Positions 17,435 through 24,841 of a stretch of DNA of 64,000 nt are shown piece by piece. Each line of letters starts with the position of its first letter. Positions within the stretch are counted from its first letter, which is position 1. The DNA comes from Moritella sp. Urea-trap-13 (GTDB taxonomy: Bacteria; Pseudomonadota; Gammaproteobacteria; Enterobacterales; Moritellaceae). A program made the position numbers and the translations under genes. The DNA lies in the NCBI RefSeq assembly GCF_002836355.1, contig NZ_PJCA01000031.1, forward strand, positions 62,001 through 126,000, given 5' to 3'. Under the pieces are notes generated by a model. It was not told the DNA's origin and ran no database searches. It was given only the letters and a program-made list of their open reading frames with translations.

Positions 17435-18648
17435 TGAGTATTTTTCGTTTTCCTCTTTTAGTTTGGGCAGGCATAGCAATATTAATCGTTAGTTTAGGCA
17501 TCAGACAATCGTTTGGTATCTTCATGCTGCCAATTTCAGATACTTTTAATACCGGGCGTGAATTTTTTAGTTTTACCATCGCATTACAAAATCTACTCTT
17601 TGGTGTGTTTCAACCTTTTGTTGGTATGGCTTCTGATCGCTGGGGTCCTAAGCGCATCATTATATTGGGTGCAGTGGCTTATGCTGCGGGTTTATATCTG
17701 ACGTCACTAGCAACTGACCCAAGCTGGCTATATCTCACCCTAGGTACGCTGGTTGGATTCGGGTTAAGTGCGACAAGTTACGTTGTTGTTCTTGGCGCTG
17801 TTGCTCGTGTTGTTCCTGCAGAGCACACTGCAAAAGCGTTTGGATTAACAACGGCTGCGGGTTCGTTTGGCATGTTTGCAGTAATACCGGGTGCACAATC
17901 ACTATTGAGCAATATTGGATGGCAGAGCGCCCTGCAAGTGTTTGCCTTAATGTGTTGTTTAATGATCGCGTTTGCTTCTTTTATCAAGAACAACAAGACT
18001 TCCGCTGCTACAAATACAGCTATTGATGATTCACAAAGCTTAAGCCAGGCGTTAAAGGAAGCGTTTAATCATCGTGGTTATTGGCTTATCCACGCCGGTT
18101 TCTTTGTTTGTGGTTTTCATGTCATGTTTATTGCAACTCACCTGCCTAGTTATCTCGCCGATAAAGGACTTCCTATTGCGACTGCGGCAATGGCGCTAGC
18201 CTATGTTGGTATTTTTAATATATTCGGATCTTACTTCTGGGGCGTGATGGGGGATAAGTTCGACAAACGTTACGTCATGACATCCTTGTATTTAATCCGC
18301 TCAGTCGTTATTGGCGCTTTTGTTGTATTACCTGTTACTGTGGATACCGCCACTATTTTTGGTGCTGCTATTGGTTTTTGCTGGTTAGGCACAGTGCCAC
18401 TTACCTCTGGTTTAGTACGCCAAATATTTGGGGCTCGGTATATGTCTACATTATATGGACTGGTGTTTTTTACTCATCAAGTTGGTAGTTTTTTAGGTGC
18501 TTGGGTTGGCGGATTAATGTATGACTATTACGGTTCTTACGATCCAATATGGTGGTCAACAGTTGCGATGGCACTGTGCGCTGCGTTGCTCCACTTACCG
18601 ATTAATGATCGCCCTGTACCACGCTTAACAGTCGCAACCGCAACCTAA
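17434..18648 (+). CDS. MFS transporter (monocarboxylate/oxalate-type)
   Basis: The 404-residue product has twelve predicted helices, the MFS signature in loop 2-3 (GMASDRWGPKRIIILG) and its repeat in loop 8-9 (GVMGDKFDKRYVM). The N-terminal half (GIRQSFGIFMLPISDTF) is typical of the OFA/monocarboxylate-type branch. It is the second gene after the His-tailed peptide and probably controlled by the divergent LysR protein. Substrate cannot be told from sequence; an organic anion is likely but unproven. Confidence 0.85.
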   Translation: MSIFRFPLLVWAGIAILIVSLGIRQSFGIFMLPISDTFNTGREFFSFTIALQNLLFGVFQPFVGMASDRWGPKRIIILGAVAYAAGLYLTSLATDPSWLYLTLGTLVGFGLSATSYVVVLGAVARVVPAEHTAKAFGLTTAAGSFGMFAVIPGAQSLLSNIGWQSALQVFALMCCLMIAFASFIKNNKTSAATNTAIDDSQSLSQALKEAFNHRGYWLIHAGFFVCGFHVMFIATHLPSYLADKGLPIATAAMALAYVGIFNIFGSYFWGVMGDKFDKRYVMTSLYLIRSVVIGAFVVLPVTVDTATIFGAAIGFCWLGTVPLTSGLVRQIFGARYMSTLYGLVFFTHQVGSFLGAWVGGLMYDYYGSYDPIWWSTVAMALCAALLHLPINDRPVPRLTVATAT

Positions 18649-19109
18649 TCATTGGTTGATAACGTTGCAATAAAGTGAGCCTTTATCACTTATTACATCC
18701 TAGTAGTAAAAGGCTCATGGTACTAAATCGATTTTATATAGCGTTATTGTTATTCTCTTATTTATGCTGGTACCAGGCTATTTTTTTATTCGGAAGGTCA
18801 ACGTATTAATCTCAATTTATCCATGCTTTCTGCGAAGTAATCCTTTAAGTTCACACCTTTTTAGCTCAAGCTCTCACTCGATTTTGCCCCAAACTGAGTT
18901 AGTGCTGTTACTCAGCCATGATATGTTCATACCGATTTCCCATACATTTACTCATGTGAGGGATTTGTCATATCAAAACAGCACACGCGAACCCGATTGC
19001 GAGCTCAATTGTGAATAATTAGGACACCTTTACTAATAATAGTGTATATCATAAGACCTCTAACTGAGTGATTTGGTTTTTTATATAAACTGTTGAATTT
19101 TGGGGTGTT
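18649..19109. other. Intergenic region with degenerate repeat copy A
   Basis: The gap holds no convincing gene; an open frame at 18764-19018 has no ribosome site and odd composition. From about 18880 to 18955 it aligns with 21910-21985 downstream (shared blocks GATTTTGCCCC, CATNATATG, CCGATTTNCCATA), marking a diverged copy of the interspersed repeat. Confidence 0.6.
18880..18955. repeat. Interspersed repeat, copy A (right half only)
   Basis: This stretch resembles the right part of copy C (21910-21985), including TTTTGCCCC, a TTACTC/TCATNATATG block and ACCGATTTCCCATA, but lacks the GGCTTAG hairpin. It looks like a decayed copy. Confidence 0.55.
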
Positions 19110-19373
19110 ATGAAAATTAATCCGATAAAATTAGGAATTTCTAGCGCAACAGTATTTGCATTGTTTTGGGTTATTTGTAGTGCGATCGTATATTTTGTCC
19201 CAGGGCAAATGATGTTGATGACAGGGCATATGGCGCATGTTAATTTAAGTGCTATGCATTGGACGCTAACTTGGTCAGGTTTCTTTATTGGCCTTGTTTC
19301 TTGGGCAGGAATCGCGGGCGTTACTGCATGGCTGATAGCCACTATTTACAATGTAGTGTCAGGCGCTGACTAG
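19110..19373 (+). CDS. Small two-helix membrane protein (DUF5676-like)
   Basis: Eighty-seven residues with two hydrophobic helices (about 13-33 and 53-80) joined by a Met/His-rich loop (PGQMMLMTGHMAHVNLSAMHW). The ATG at 19110 follows GGGG weakly. The shape matches the DUF5676 group, small membrane proteins often beside metal or redox genes; that assignment is tentative. The Met/His loop could bind copper or another metal, by inference. It stands alone between repeat copies. Confidence 0.65.
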   Translation: MKINPIKLGISSATVFALFWVICSAIVYFVPGQMMLMTGHMAHVNLSAMHWTLTWSGFFIGLVSWAGIAGVTAWLIATIYNVVSGAD

Positions 19374-19434
19374 ACTGATTTTGCCATGAAATATCTAATC
19401 TAAAATCACTAATTTCGAGTAGGTAATCTAACTT

Positions 19435-19530
19435 GTTCCTGTCCAGCAATGGCTTAGATCAATAACATTAACTCAATAATAACGCTAAGCCGAATTTGTC
19501 CACCTCTGGCTTAGTGCAATAAAGCTAAGC
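19435..19530. repeat. Interspersed GGCTTAG repeat, copy B (two tandem hairpin units)
   Basis: The unit GTCCA(N5)GGCTTAG ... TAATAACGCTAAGCC occurs here (19441-19491), followed at once by a second, TTTGTCCA(N4)TGGCTTAG ... AGCTAAGC (19496-19530). GGCTTAG and CTAAGCC are complementary and can form hairpins. Confidence 0.7.
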
Positions 19531-19814
19531 TTACACGTTAATACACTCCTTGCTCATTTAGAGTTACGTCCTCAATACTAAAATGTTAACCATCATAATT
19601 TCAGCGAAAGATAGAAGAAGTATTACAGCCACAATTATCTAAATATAATTAAGTTTTTAAATGTAAATAAAATAATTGTGTTGTAGAACATAAACAAAAG
19701 CACCCCATGAATAATGCTTCATGATAAGGTGGTAATTAATGTATAAAAAATTATAGTTTTCATTAACATCGATAAAATTGAGTTGCAACGTTCTTATTGG
19801 TCGGGTTGTTAATA

Positions 19815-19904
19815 ATGAAAGTAATAAAAACATTAATACTACTAAGCATACTCTTCGTGGTTACAGGATGCTCAACTAGGCTTGAAGCTACATTATCGAG
19901 TTAA
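19815..19904 (+). pseudogene. Stub of a lipoprotein gene
   Basis: A 29-codon frame encodes a perfect lipoprotein signal (MKVIKTLILLSILFVVTGC, lipobox VTGC) then stops after ten more residues. The sequence immediately after the stop is transposase remnant, so the gene was probably cut by an insertion. A genuine micro-lipoprotein (entericidin-like) is a less likely alternative. Confidence 0.5.
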
Positions 19905-19906
19905 AA

Positions 19907-20048
19907 TGCTATGACAAACCTCAAAAATTCAACACAGATCAAGGCTGTCAATTTATCAGTGAGGCATTTACAAGCAGATAGAAGCAAGAAGGAATTCAAA
20001 TCAATATTGATGGGGAAACACCGGTGGATTGATAATTTTGCCGCATAA
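19907..20048 (+). pseudogene. Decayed IS3-family transposase fragment (OrfB catalytic region)
   Basis: One frame reads FNTDQGCQFISEAFTSR, stop, KQEGIQINIDG, and after a +1 shift continues GKHRWIDNFA. This matches the DDE region of IS3-type transposases (NTDQGxQFTSxxF ... GIxxSMDGKGRWxDNxF). An in-frame stop, a frameshift and missing ends show it is dead. No terminal inverted repeats were found. Confidence 0.8.
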
Positions 20049-20130
20049 TAACTTAAACTTGTTACGAGTACCTTTTACATTTTATGCGTGACTCTAAATA
20101 CGTATTTTTATCTTGAAATAAGTGGTATCC

Positions 20131-21807
20131 ATGAAATTCTTTTTTGTGTCATTTACTCTTTTTGTTTTTTTGTTTAACGTTAATTCGATAAGTGCACAGC
20201 CTTATGTAGAATTAGATAATCTCAACAAAATTGAATTAGATGAACATAACCTCTGGTTCCAGACTCAATTGTTAGATAAAAGTCTTAGCTTTGTCAAATT
20301 AAGACAATTGTACGAAAACGCTAATCGAGTCACGTCTACATTTGGCGGTAGTGGCGCTTATGTCACAAAGATTAAATTAACGAATACAAAGGGGCAACAA
20401 GATACTTGGTTTGTCAATCTAGAAGCGGTCTATTTAGATATCGGAACTGCTTATTGGCAGCCTGAACACGGTGAACCAATACGGTTAGAAAACTTTGGCC
20501 AGGTTGGGAATGAAAACCCAAAGTTGGCACATTCACAAGTTTTTTCACTTCCATTAGACCATGAAGAAAGTGGCACACTTTGGGTTTATATTCAGGCAAA
20601 AATGTTTGCGACACCTGTTGTCATCAAGTTTTACAGTAAAACAGAGTTCTATAGCAAGCAATTCCTTATAAATAGCATCACCTCAATTTCATTTACAGTG
20701 ATGATGACACTAGCCTTAATCGCTTTCTTTATATACCTCAGAACCAAGTATGTAGTTACATTGGCCTGTACAGGTTATATCGGTATACAAGGCTTAGGTT
20801 GGTTTACAGCATCAGGAAGCTTCGGTCATCTATTGGCAGTGTCGGCATTTAATCCTGTTTATAGCGGCATCATCATATTTCCTTTTGCTATAGCTTCAGC
20901 CTGTCAGTTCACTAAGTTGCTATTTAACTGTCAGCAAGACCACCCTAAATTGGCAAAAACATTTAACTTACTGTCAATAGTCAGCTTGGGCTTAGGCGTG
21001 CTGATGCCTTTTTTACCCTTTACTGTGAGTTTCCTTATATCACACATTCTCGCAACAATATGGATTCCGCTTTGTATTGGTACAGGCGTATTTATGCTCG
21101 CGAAGCAGGACTTCAGAGCGAAGTATTACTTAATAGGCAACTCTTTATACGGTCTCACGTTAATGGGATATGTTTTATCTCATCTGTATCATATTGACTG
21201 GGATATTTCACTCGAAGTGATAGTCCAAATTGCATTGACCATTGATTGCATATGCATACTGCTTTCCTTAGCTGAATGGTTGCAAATACAACAAAAAGAA
21301 TTTCATCGTACCTATGCTATTTCGCGTATTGACCCATTAACACAAATTGGTAATCGCTTTGCTCAAAACGAGAAACTGGCTAGTTTAACAGGACCTTATT
21401 GCATTACTTTTATTGACCTTGATGGTTTTAAAAAAATAAATGACAAACTCGGCCATGATGAAGGCGATAAAGTGTTGATTGCAGTAACAGATATAATGCA
21501 AAAGAAACTGCATGAGTTAGGTTCTATATTTCGCTGTGGTGGTGATGAGTTTATTTTAGTGGTCGATATTAAAAATCCGCAACATGTTGAATCGCTATTA
21601 ATGCAATTGTCTGACCTTCTACTAGAAACGGAAAAAGAACTACAAAAAATCAGATGGAAAGAAGCTGGTATTAGCTTTGGCATTGCGACGAGTTTTGAAA
21701 CCCTAAATCAATCCGAGTGTTTATCATTAGCCGATCAACGTATGTATAAATACAAACAAGATAAGAAACAATGTGCCAGTATTGTTCACGGCTTATGTGA
21801 GCGTTAA
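20131..21807 (+). CDS. 7TM-DISM diguanylate cyclase
   Basis: The 558-residue product (ATG 20131 with AAGTGG five bases upstream) has a signal peptide, a periplasmic 7TMR-DISMED2-like domain (about 25-180, with a GGSGAYVTKIKLTN strand), seven helices (about 180-395) and a C-terminal GGDEF domain with intact GGDEF (RCGGDEFIL). The I-site RxxD is absent (HELG at that place), so product inhibition of the usual kind is unlikely. It should synthesise c-di-GMP in response to a periplasmic, often carbohydrate-like, signal. It stands alone, flanked by accessory sequence. Confidence 0.88.
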   Translation: MKFFFVSFTLFVFLFNVNSISAQPYVELDNLNKIELDEHNLWFQTQLLDKSLSFVKLRQLYENANRVTSTFGGSGAYVTKIKLTNTKGQQDTWFVNLEAVYLDIGTAYWQPEHGEPIRLENFGQVGNENPKLAHSQVFSLPLDHEESGTLWVYIQAKMFATPVVIKFYSKTEFYSKQFLINSITSISFTVMMTLALIAFFIYLRTKYVVTLACTGYIGIQGLGWFTASGSFGHLLAVSAFNPVYSGIIIFPFAIASACQFTKLLFNCQQDHPKLAKTFNLLSIVSLGLGVLMPFLPFTVSFLISHILATIWIPLCIGTGVFMLAKQDFRAKYYLIGNSLYGLTLMGYVLSHLYHIDWDISLEVIVQIALTIDCICILLSLAEWLQIQQKEFHRTYAISRIDPLTQIGNRFAQNEKLASLTGPYCITFIDLDGFKKINDKLGHDEGDKVLIAVTDIMQKKLHELGSIFRCGGDEFILVVDIKNPQHVESLLMQLSDLLLETEKELQKIRWKEAGISFGIATSFETLNQSECLSLADQRMYKYKQDKKQCASIVHGLCER

Positions 21808-21866
21808 TCTCAATTCAGGCATGATTTTAGTAATGTGGACTATATCATTTGAAACTTAAACACTAA

Positions 21867-21985
21867 GACATCCTGTCCAAATCTGGCTTAGTGTAATAAC
21901 GCTAAGCCAGATTTGCCCCATTCTGGCTTAGAGTCCTTACTCTGTCATAATATGCGCATATCGATTTGCCATATATTTGTTATGG
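21867..21985. repeat. Interspersed GGCTTAG repeat, copy C (longest, perfect hairpin)
   Basis: AAATCTGGCTTAG at 21879-21891 and its exact complement at 21902-21914 make a 13-bp stem around a 10-nt loop. A second TGGCTTAG follows at 21923, then a tail shared with copy A (TCATAATATG ... CGATTTGCCATA). No U-run follows, so it is not a plain terminator. It is the left border of the cassette array. Confidence 0.75.
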
Positions 21986-22155
21986 ATAAGTTCTGCGGGT
22001 CAATCGGCAACCGAGTTTTATATGGGGCTATATAAATACAATTCTTATTTTTTCCTCGGTTTATTTGATTTAGAATCGTTATTTTCCATTATCTATTTGT
22101 AATTAATGACAAATTTGGTACTGTTTATGATAGTTAAATTAAAGTGGCATTCACG

Positions 22156-22188
22156 GTATACGGAATTCCGAATACTAAGACGTTAGGC
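22156..22188. other. Palindrome plus integron-type core site at start of cassette array
   Basis: GTATACGGAATTCCGAATAC (22156-22175) is a near-perfect 20-bp palindrome. Seven bases on, GTTAGGC (22182-22188) fits the GTTRRRY recombination core exactly and is preceded by GAC, as in the real attC sites downstream. It could be a degraded attI or attC end from which the array grew. No matching left half was found upstream. Confidence 0.5.
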
Positions 22189-22209
22189 ACCTTAATCAGA
22201 GAATCATTT

Positions 22210-22905
22210 GTGTTAGATTTAAACAAAGAAATTGATGAGCTAAAGAAGTCCTTTAAAGAAGGGAACGCATTAACGAGAGTTGTAATGGCTATGGGATTTA
22301 TTCTTTCGCTAAGCTCTCTTGCAGAACTGTCTAGCAAAATTGTAGCGTGGAAGGGATTTATATTAAATGGGTTGGGTTTCTATCGTTCGATATTTGTTGA
22401 ACCTGTAACTTACCTAACATCGAATGTTGGTTTGAGTTATACCGAACTAGAGATTCACGTCGCAATTGTTTCTTCTATTTGTATTGCTATAGGAATGCGT
22501 GTTCAGGCAATGGGGCAAAAAGTAGCTTTTCGCAAAATTAGTGAAAAATACGGAAGCGAAGTTAAACCTAATCTTACATTTTATTGGGTTTTAGCAATAG
22601 TAGCGCCAATTGGTATATGGCTATGGTACGGGCTTGGTGATCCTACTATTCATACGTGGTGGGTCATATTTGTATCAATGTTTCTGCCACTTTTTATGAC
22701 TGTGCCGAAGTTTATTTTATCTAAACTTGGTGATTGTGAGTTTTTCGAGCGAGGTAGTTTTAGCTATTTTAAAAGCTACTACATCTATATTTCTTCCTTG
22801 CTCTTAATCATCTGTATATTGGCCGCCGTTAATTCTGGCCTTAAAGATAATCAAAAAATGCCTAACAAATCAATGCAGCCGACCGCTAACGCGTCGGCTG
22901 ATTGA
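22210..22905 (+). CDS. Integron cassette gene 1: unknown multi-pass membrane protein
   Basis: No family was recognised. After a charged N-terminal segment (LDLNKEIDELKKSFKEGN) there are about five hydrophobic helices (near residues 34-50, 80-100, 125-145, 150-170 and 190-210 of this frame). The frame is open further upstream to a GTG at 22144, but that would run through the GTTAGGC core site; GTG 22210 starts within the cassette. The last residues (NKSMQPTANASAD) are encoded by the attC site itself, so the natural end was lost or fused into attC, a known hallmark of cassette ORFs. Start and function are uncertain. Confidence 0.6.
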   Translation: MLDLNKEIDELKKSFKEGNALTRVVMAMGFILSLSSLAELSSKIVAWKGFILNGLGFYRSIFVEPVTYLTSNVGLSYTELEIHVAIVSSICIAIGMRVQAMGQKVAFRKISEKYGSEVKPNLTFYWVLAIVAPIGIWLWYGLGDPTIHTWWVIFVSMFLPLFMTVPKFILSKLGDCEFFERGSFSYFKSYYIYISSLLLIICILAAVNSGLKDNQKMPNKSMQPTANASAD

Positions 22906-22915
22906 GACGTTAGTG
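22860..22915 (+). other. attC recombination site 1
   Basis: GCCTAAC (R'') opens and GTTAGTG (R') closes a 56-bp imperfect palindrome. The left arm TAACAAATCAATGCAGCCGAC pairs with the right arm GTCGGCTGATTGAGACGTTA, leaving an unpaired base and a short central spacer, as in classical attC sites such as that of aadA1. Confidence 0.88.
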
Positions 22916-22945
22916 TTTAGGCAAACATCAACTTAAGAGCTATAA

Positions 22946-23605
22946 ATGGATCAAGACTTAATAAAACAAATCGCTTTAGAGGTGATGAATGAAACATTCA
23001 TCACTAATTGGTACTTTTATTTATTACTTCTATGTGTTTCAACCATAGGAGCTTTTTTCGGCTCTCTTTTAAAAGGTTTTGGAAAAGAAAAGAGTAAGTA
23101 CCTAGCAATTGAATCAAGCTTAGAAACGATTGCTAAACAAGTTAAGTTAACTACAGAGACTTCAGAACAAATTAAGACTGCCATAGAGCATAACGTATGG
23201 CGTAAGAAAGAACTTGAAACACTTAAAAGAGAAAAGTTAGAACAATACTTTCTTCATATTTCTTTGTTAAACAATTCTCTAAATAATGAAATGATTTCAA
23301 CGTTTTTTGGAGAAAAAGTAGAACATGATCCAGAAAGTTTTACCAAGGCAGATATGATTCAATCTTTATACTTGCCAGAACTTTTGGAAGTTCACCTTGA
23401 ATTATCTAAAGTAGTAATTGAATTTCAAACTTGGATCTCAGATGGGCTTTTTATAATCGCTAGTCAAAGTAAAGCACAAACAAAAGATCCTACGCTCATG
23501 CAAGCACACATGAAAAAGCAACCAATATTATTAAAGAAATTGGCTAATCCTATTGTTAATGTGCTGCAAAAGACTAAAGAACTTGCCTTAGAAGTAAACA
23601 CCTAA
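22946..23605 (+). CDS. Integron cassette gene 2: unknown membrane-anchored coiled-coil protein
   Basis: The 219 residues comprise one membrane helix near the N-terminus (about 22-40, WYFYLLLLCVSTIGAFFGSLL) and a long charged helical region with heptad-like spacing (about 45-110), then a mixed alpha-helical C-terminal part. The N-terminus would be outside and the coiled coil in the cytoplasm if positive-inside holds (KGFGKEK follows the helix). No catalytic motif and no family recognised. It fills one attC-bounded cassette and has its own weak start region (AAGAG before ATG 22946). Confidence 0.65.
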   Translation: MDQDLIKQIALEVMNETFITNWYFYLLLLCVSTIGAFFGSLLKGFGKEKSKYLAIESSLETIAKQVKLTTETSEQIKTAIEHNVWRKKELETLKREKLEQYFLHISLLNNSLNNEMISTFFGEKVEHDPESFTKADMIQSLYLPELLEVHLELSKVVIEFQTWISDGLFIIASQSKAQTKDPTLMQAHMKKQPILLKKLANPIVNVLQKTKELALEVNT

Positions 23606-23624
23606 TTAATGCATTTGTGGAGCA

Positions 23625-23675
23625 TGCTAACAAGGCATTTAGCGGACTAAACCGAGAAAGGAGTTCGCGTTGAAT
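23625..23675 (+). other. attC recombination site 2 (degenerate)
   Basis: GCTAACAAGGCATTTAG resembles the usual left arm of marine attC sites and GTTGAAT (23669-23675) fits GTTRRRY. GCGGACT and AGTTCGC form a central stem with one G:T pair, but the left arm has about ten unpaired bases, so part of the right arm seems deleted. Confidence 0.6.
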
Positions 23676-24290
23676 AAAAGTGCAGTAAAGGATTTGTCAG
23701 CCAATGCTCTAGAGGTTGCTCTAGACAATGGATTAGAAAATGGAATTTTAAAAGATATACCTGTCTTTGGTACTGCTATAAAAGTAGCTGAACTAACAAT
23801 GTCTATTAGAGACCACTTTTTCTTACAAAAACTTAGCAAATTTATTTTTAAACTTGAAAGTCTCTCAGATAAAGAAAAAAGTGCTATTAATGATTTTTCT
23901 CGATCTCCAGACAGTGAGAAAATCTCGAATAAAATAATTCAAGTCATAGATAATGTCACTGATATCGAAAAGGCAGAATTAATTAGTATATTGTTTATTT
24001 CATACTGCTCGGGGGAAATTAACAAGTCAAACTTTTTAAGATCTGTGGATACCATTCATAACTACTTTATTGATGATATTACTGAGTTTGTTTCTGCATC
24101 AAACCTCTGGTTTTACACATACGAAGATTTGGAACAACAAAACCTTGAAAACTTGGTGGGTAGTCCTTTAATCAGAGAACAATTTATGGATCGGCAGGAT
24201 TTAATCCGCTCCGGTAGAGAAAGCGAAATAGGTATCACCAACTATGAAAACTCAAAATTTGGTGAAATTTTTAGAAAGGCGTTAACGTAA
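23670..24290 (+). CDS. Integron cassette gene 3: unknown soluble helical protein
   Basis: TTG 23670 is chosen because AAAGGAG (23657-23663) lies six bases upstream. The 206-residue product has a small hydrophobic stretch with DIPVFGTAIKVAELTMSIRDHFFLQKL (described here as a short motif at about residues 30-57) and is otherwise charged and helical. The pattern of a short IPVFGT loop before a helix recalls uncharacterised bacterial proteins I cannot name. The start codon lies inside the R' core, so its ribosome site comes from the preceding attC. Function unknown. Confidence 0.65.
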   Translation: MNKSAVKDLSANALEVALDNGLENGILKDIPVFGTAIKVAELTMSIRDHFFLQKLSKFIFKLESLSDKEKSAINDFSRSPDSEKISNKIIQVIDNVTDIEKAELISILFISYCSGEINKSNFLRSVDTIHNYFIDDITEFVSASNLWFYTYEDLEQQNLENLVGSPLIREQFMDRQDLIRSGRESEIGITNYENSKFGEIFRKALT

Positions 24291-24291
24291 T

Positions 24292-24387
24292 GGCTAACAA
24301 GTCAAAGCACTCAGACTTGGTGACGTGGTCGTCTTTTGGTTCCAAAAAGCCACCAACTTCACCAGTCGGGTGTTTGAGGCGTTACAT
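24292..24387 (+). other. attC recombination site 3
   Basis: GGCTAACAAGTCAAAG opens a 96-bp imperfect palindrome ending GAGGCGTTACAT. Paired blocks include TCAAA with TTTGA, CAGACTTGGTGA with TCACCAGTCGG (bulged) and GTGG with CCAC near the apex. Size and symmetry match the long attC sites of Vibrio-like integrons. Confidence 0.85.
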
Positions 24388-24415
24388 TTAATATCATTTA
24401 ATTACTGAGGGGAAT

Positions 24416-24721
24416 ATGAGTCTTATTTCGGTCAAAGTGAGTGTGAAGGTGCTTGATCATATTCGTTCTTCAATTAGCAATAATCAAGAACAAATTGCAC
24501 TTAAAGTTGTATCTGGCGACTTATCTTACATCATCGATACAATAAGTAAGTCTCGTAAAGTTCAGTTAATAATGGCTGGGCAGTTAGTTGTGACCTTAGG
24601 CGATACATCTGCAATCTGGAGAGCACATCAGAAAGACGTAACAGACTTTGATATCTTGTTTAAGATGCTAAGCAGTAAACCAGATAAAGAGTTTGTTTTC
24701 TCCTATAAGTTGATCGGCTAA
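24416..24721 (+). CDS. Integron cassette gene 4: unknown small protein
   Basis: ATG 24416 follows GAGGGGAA with three bases between, an acceptable ribosome site. The 101 residues are soluble, with a repeated beta-like N-terminus (LISVKVSVKVLDHIRSS) and a mixed centre; no family is recognised. Its TAA stop forms part of the GGCTAAC core of the following attC. The array ends here. Confidence 0.65.
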   Translation: MSLISVKVSVKVLDHIRSSISNNQEQIALKVVSGDLSYIIDTISKSRKVQLIMAGQLVVTLGDTSAIWRAHQKDVTDFDILFKMLSSKPDKEFVFSYKLIG

Positions 24722-24735
24722 CAAGTCAATTTCAT
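24716..24735 (+). other. Truncated attC site 4 (left arm only)
   Basis: GGCTAACAAGTCAA is identical to the start of attC 3, but no matching right arm or GTTRRRY core follows before the GGCTTAG repeat. The array was cut at this point. Confidence 0.65.
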
Positions 24736-24790
24736 CATACTTTATGTAATGCGAACCATACCCTTTAAAGCTTAGGCTCTAAGCCAATTA

Positions 24791-24841
24791 TGTCCAGATA
24801 CGGCTTAGATTGATCGTTCTAAGCCTTGTAATAACGCTAAG
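24791..24841. repeat. Interspersed GGCTTAG repeat, copy D
   Basis: TGTCCAGATACGGCTTAG (24791-24808), then CTAAGCC (24819-24825) and TAATAACGCTAAG (24829-24841), the same blocks as copies B and C. The last block covers the oleD stop codon, so the repeat supplies the 3' end of that gene. Confidence 0.72.

Noticed and set aside
18764-19018. 84-codon open frame before the small membrane protein
   Set aside because: No ribosome site, unusual composition, and its second half coincides with repeat copy A.
21879-21914. Perfect hairpin after the 7TM cyclase as a rho-independent terminator
   Set aside because: No U-run follows, and the same sequence recurs elsewhere as a repeat family, so it is listed as a repeat.
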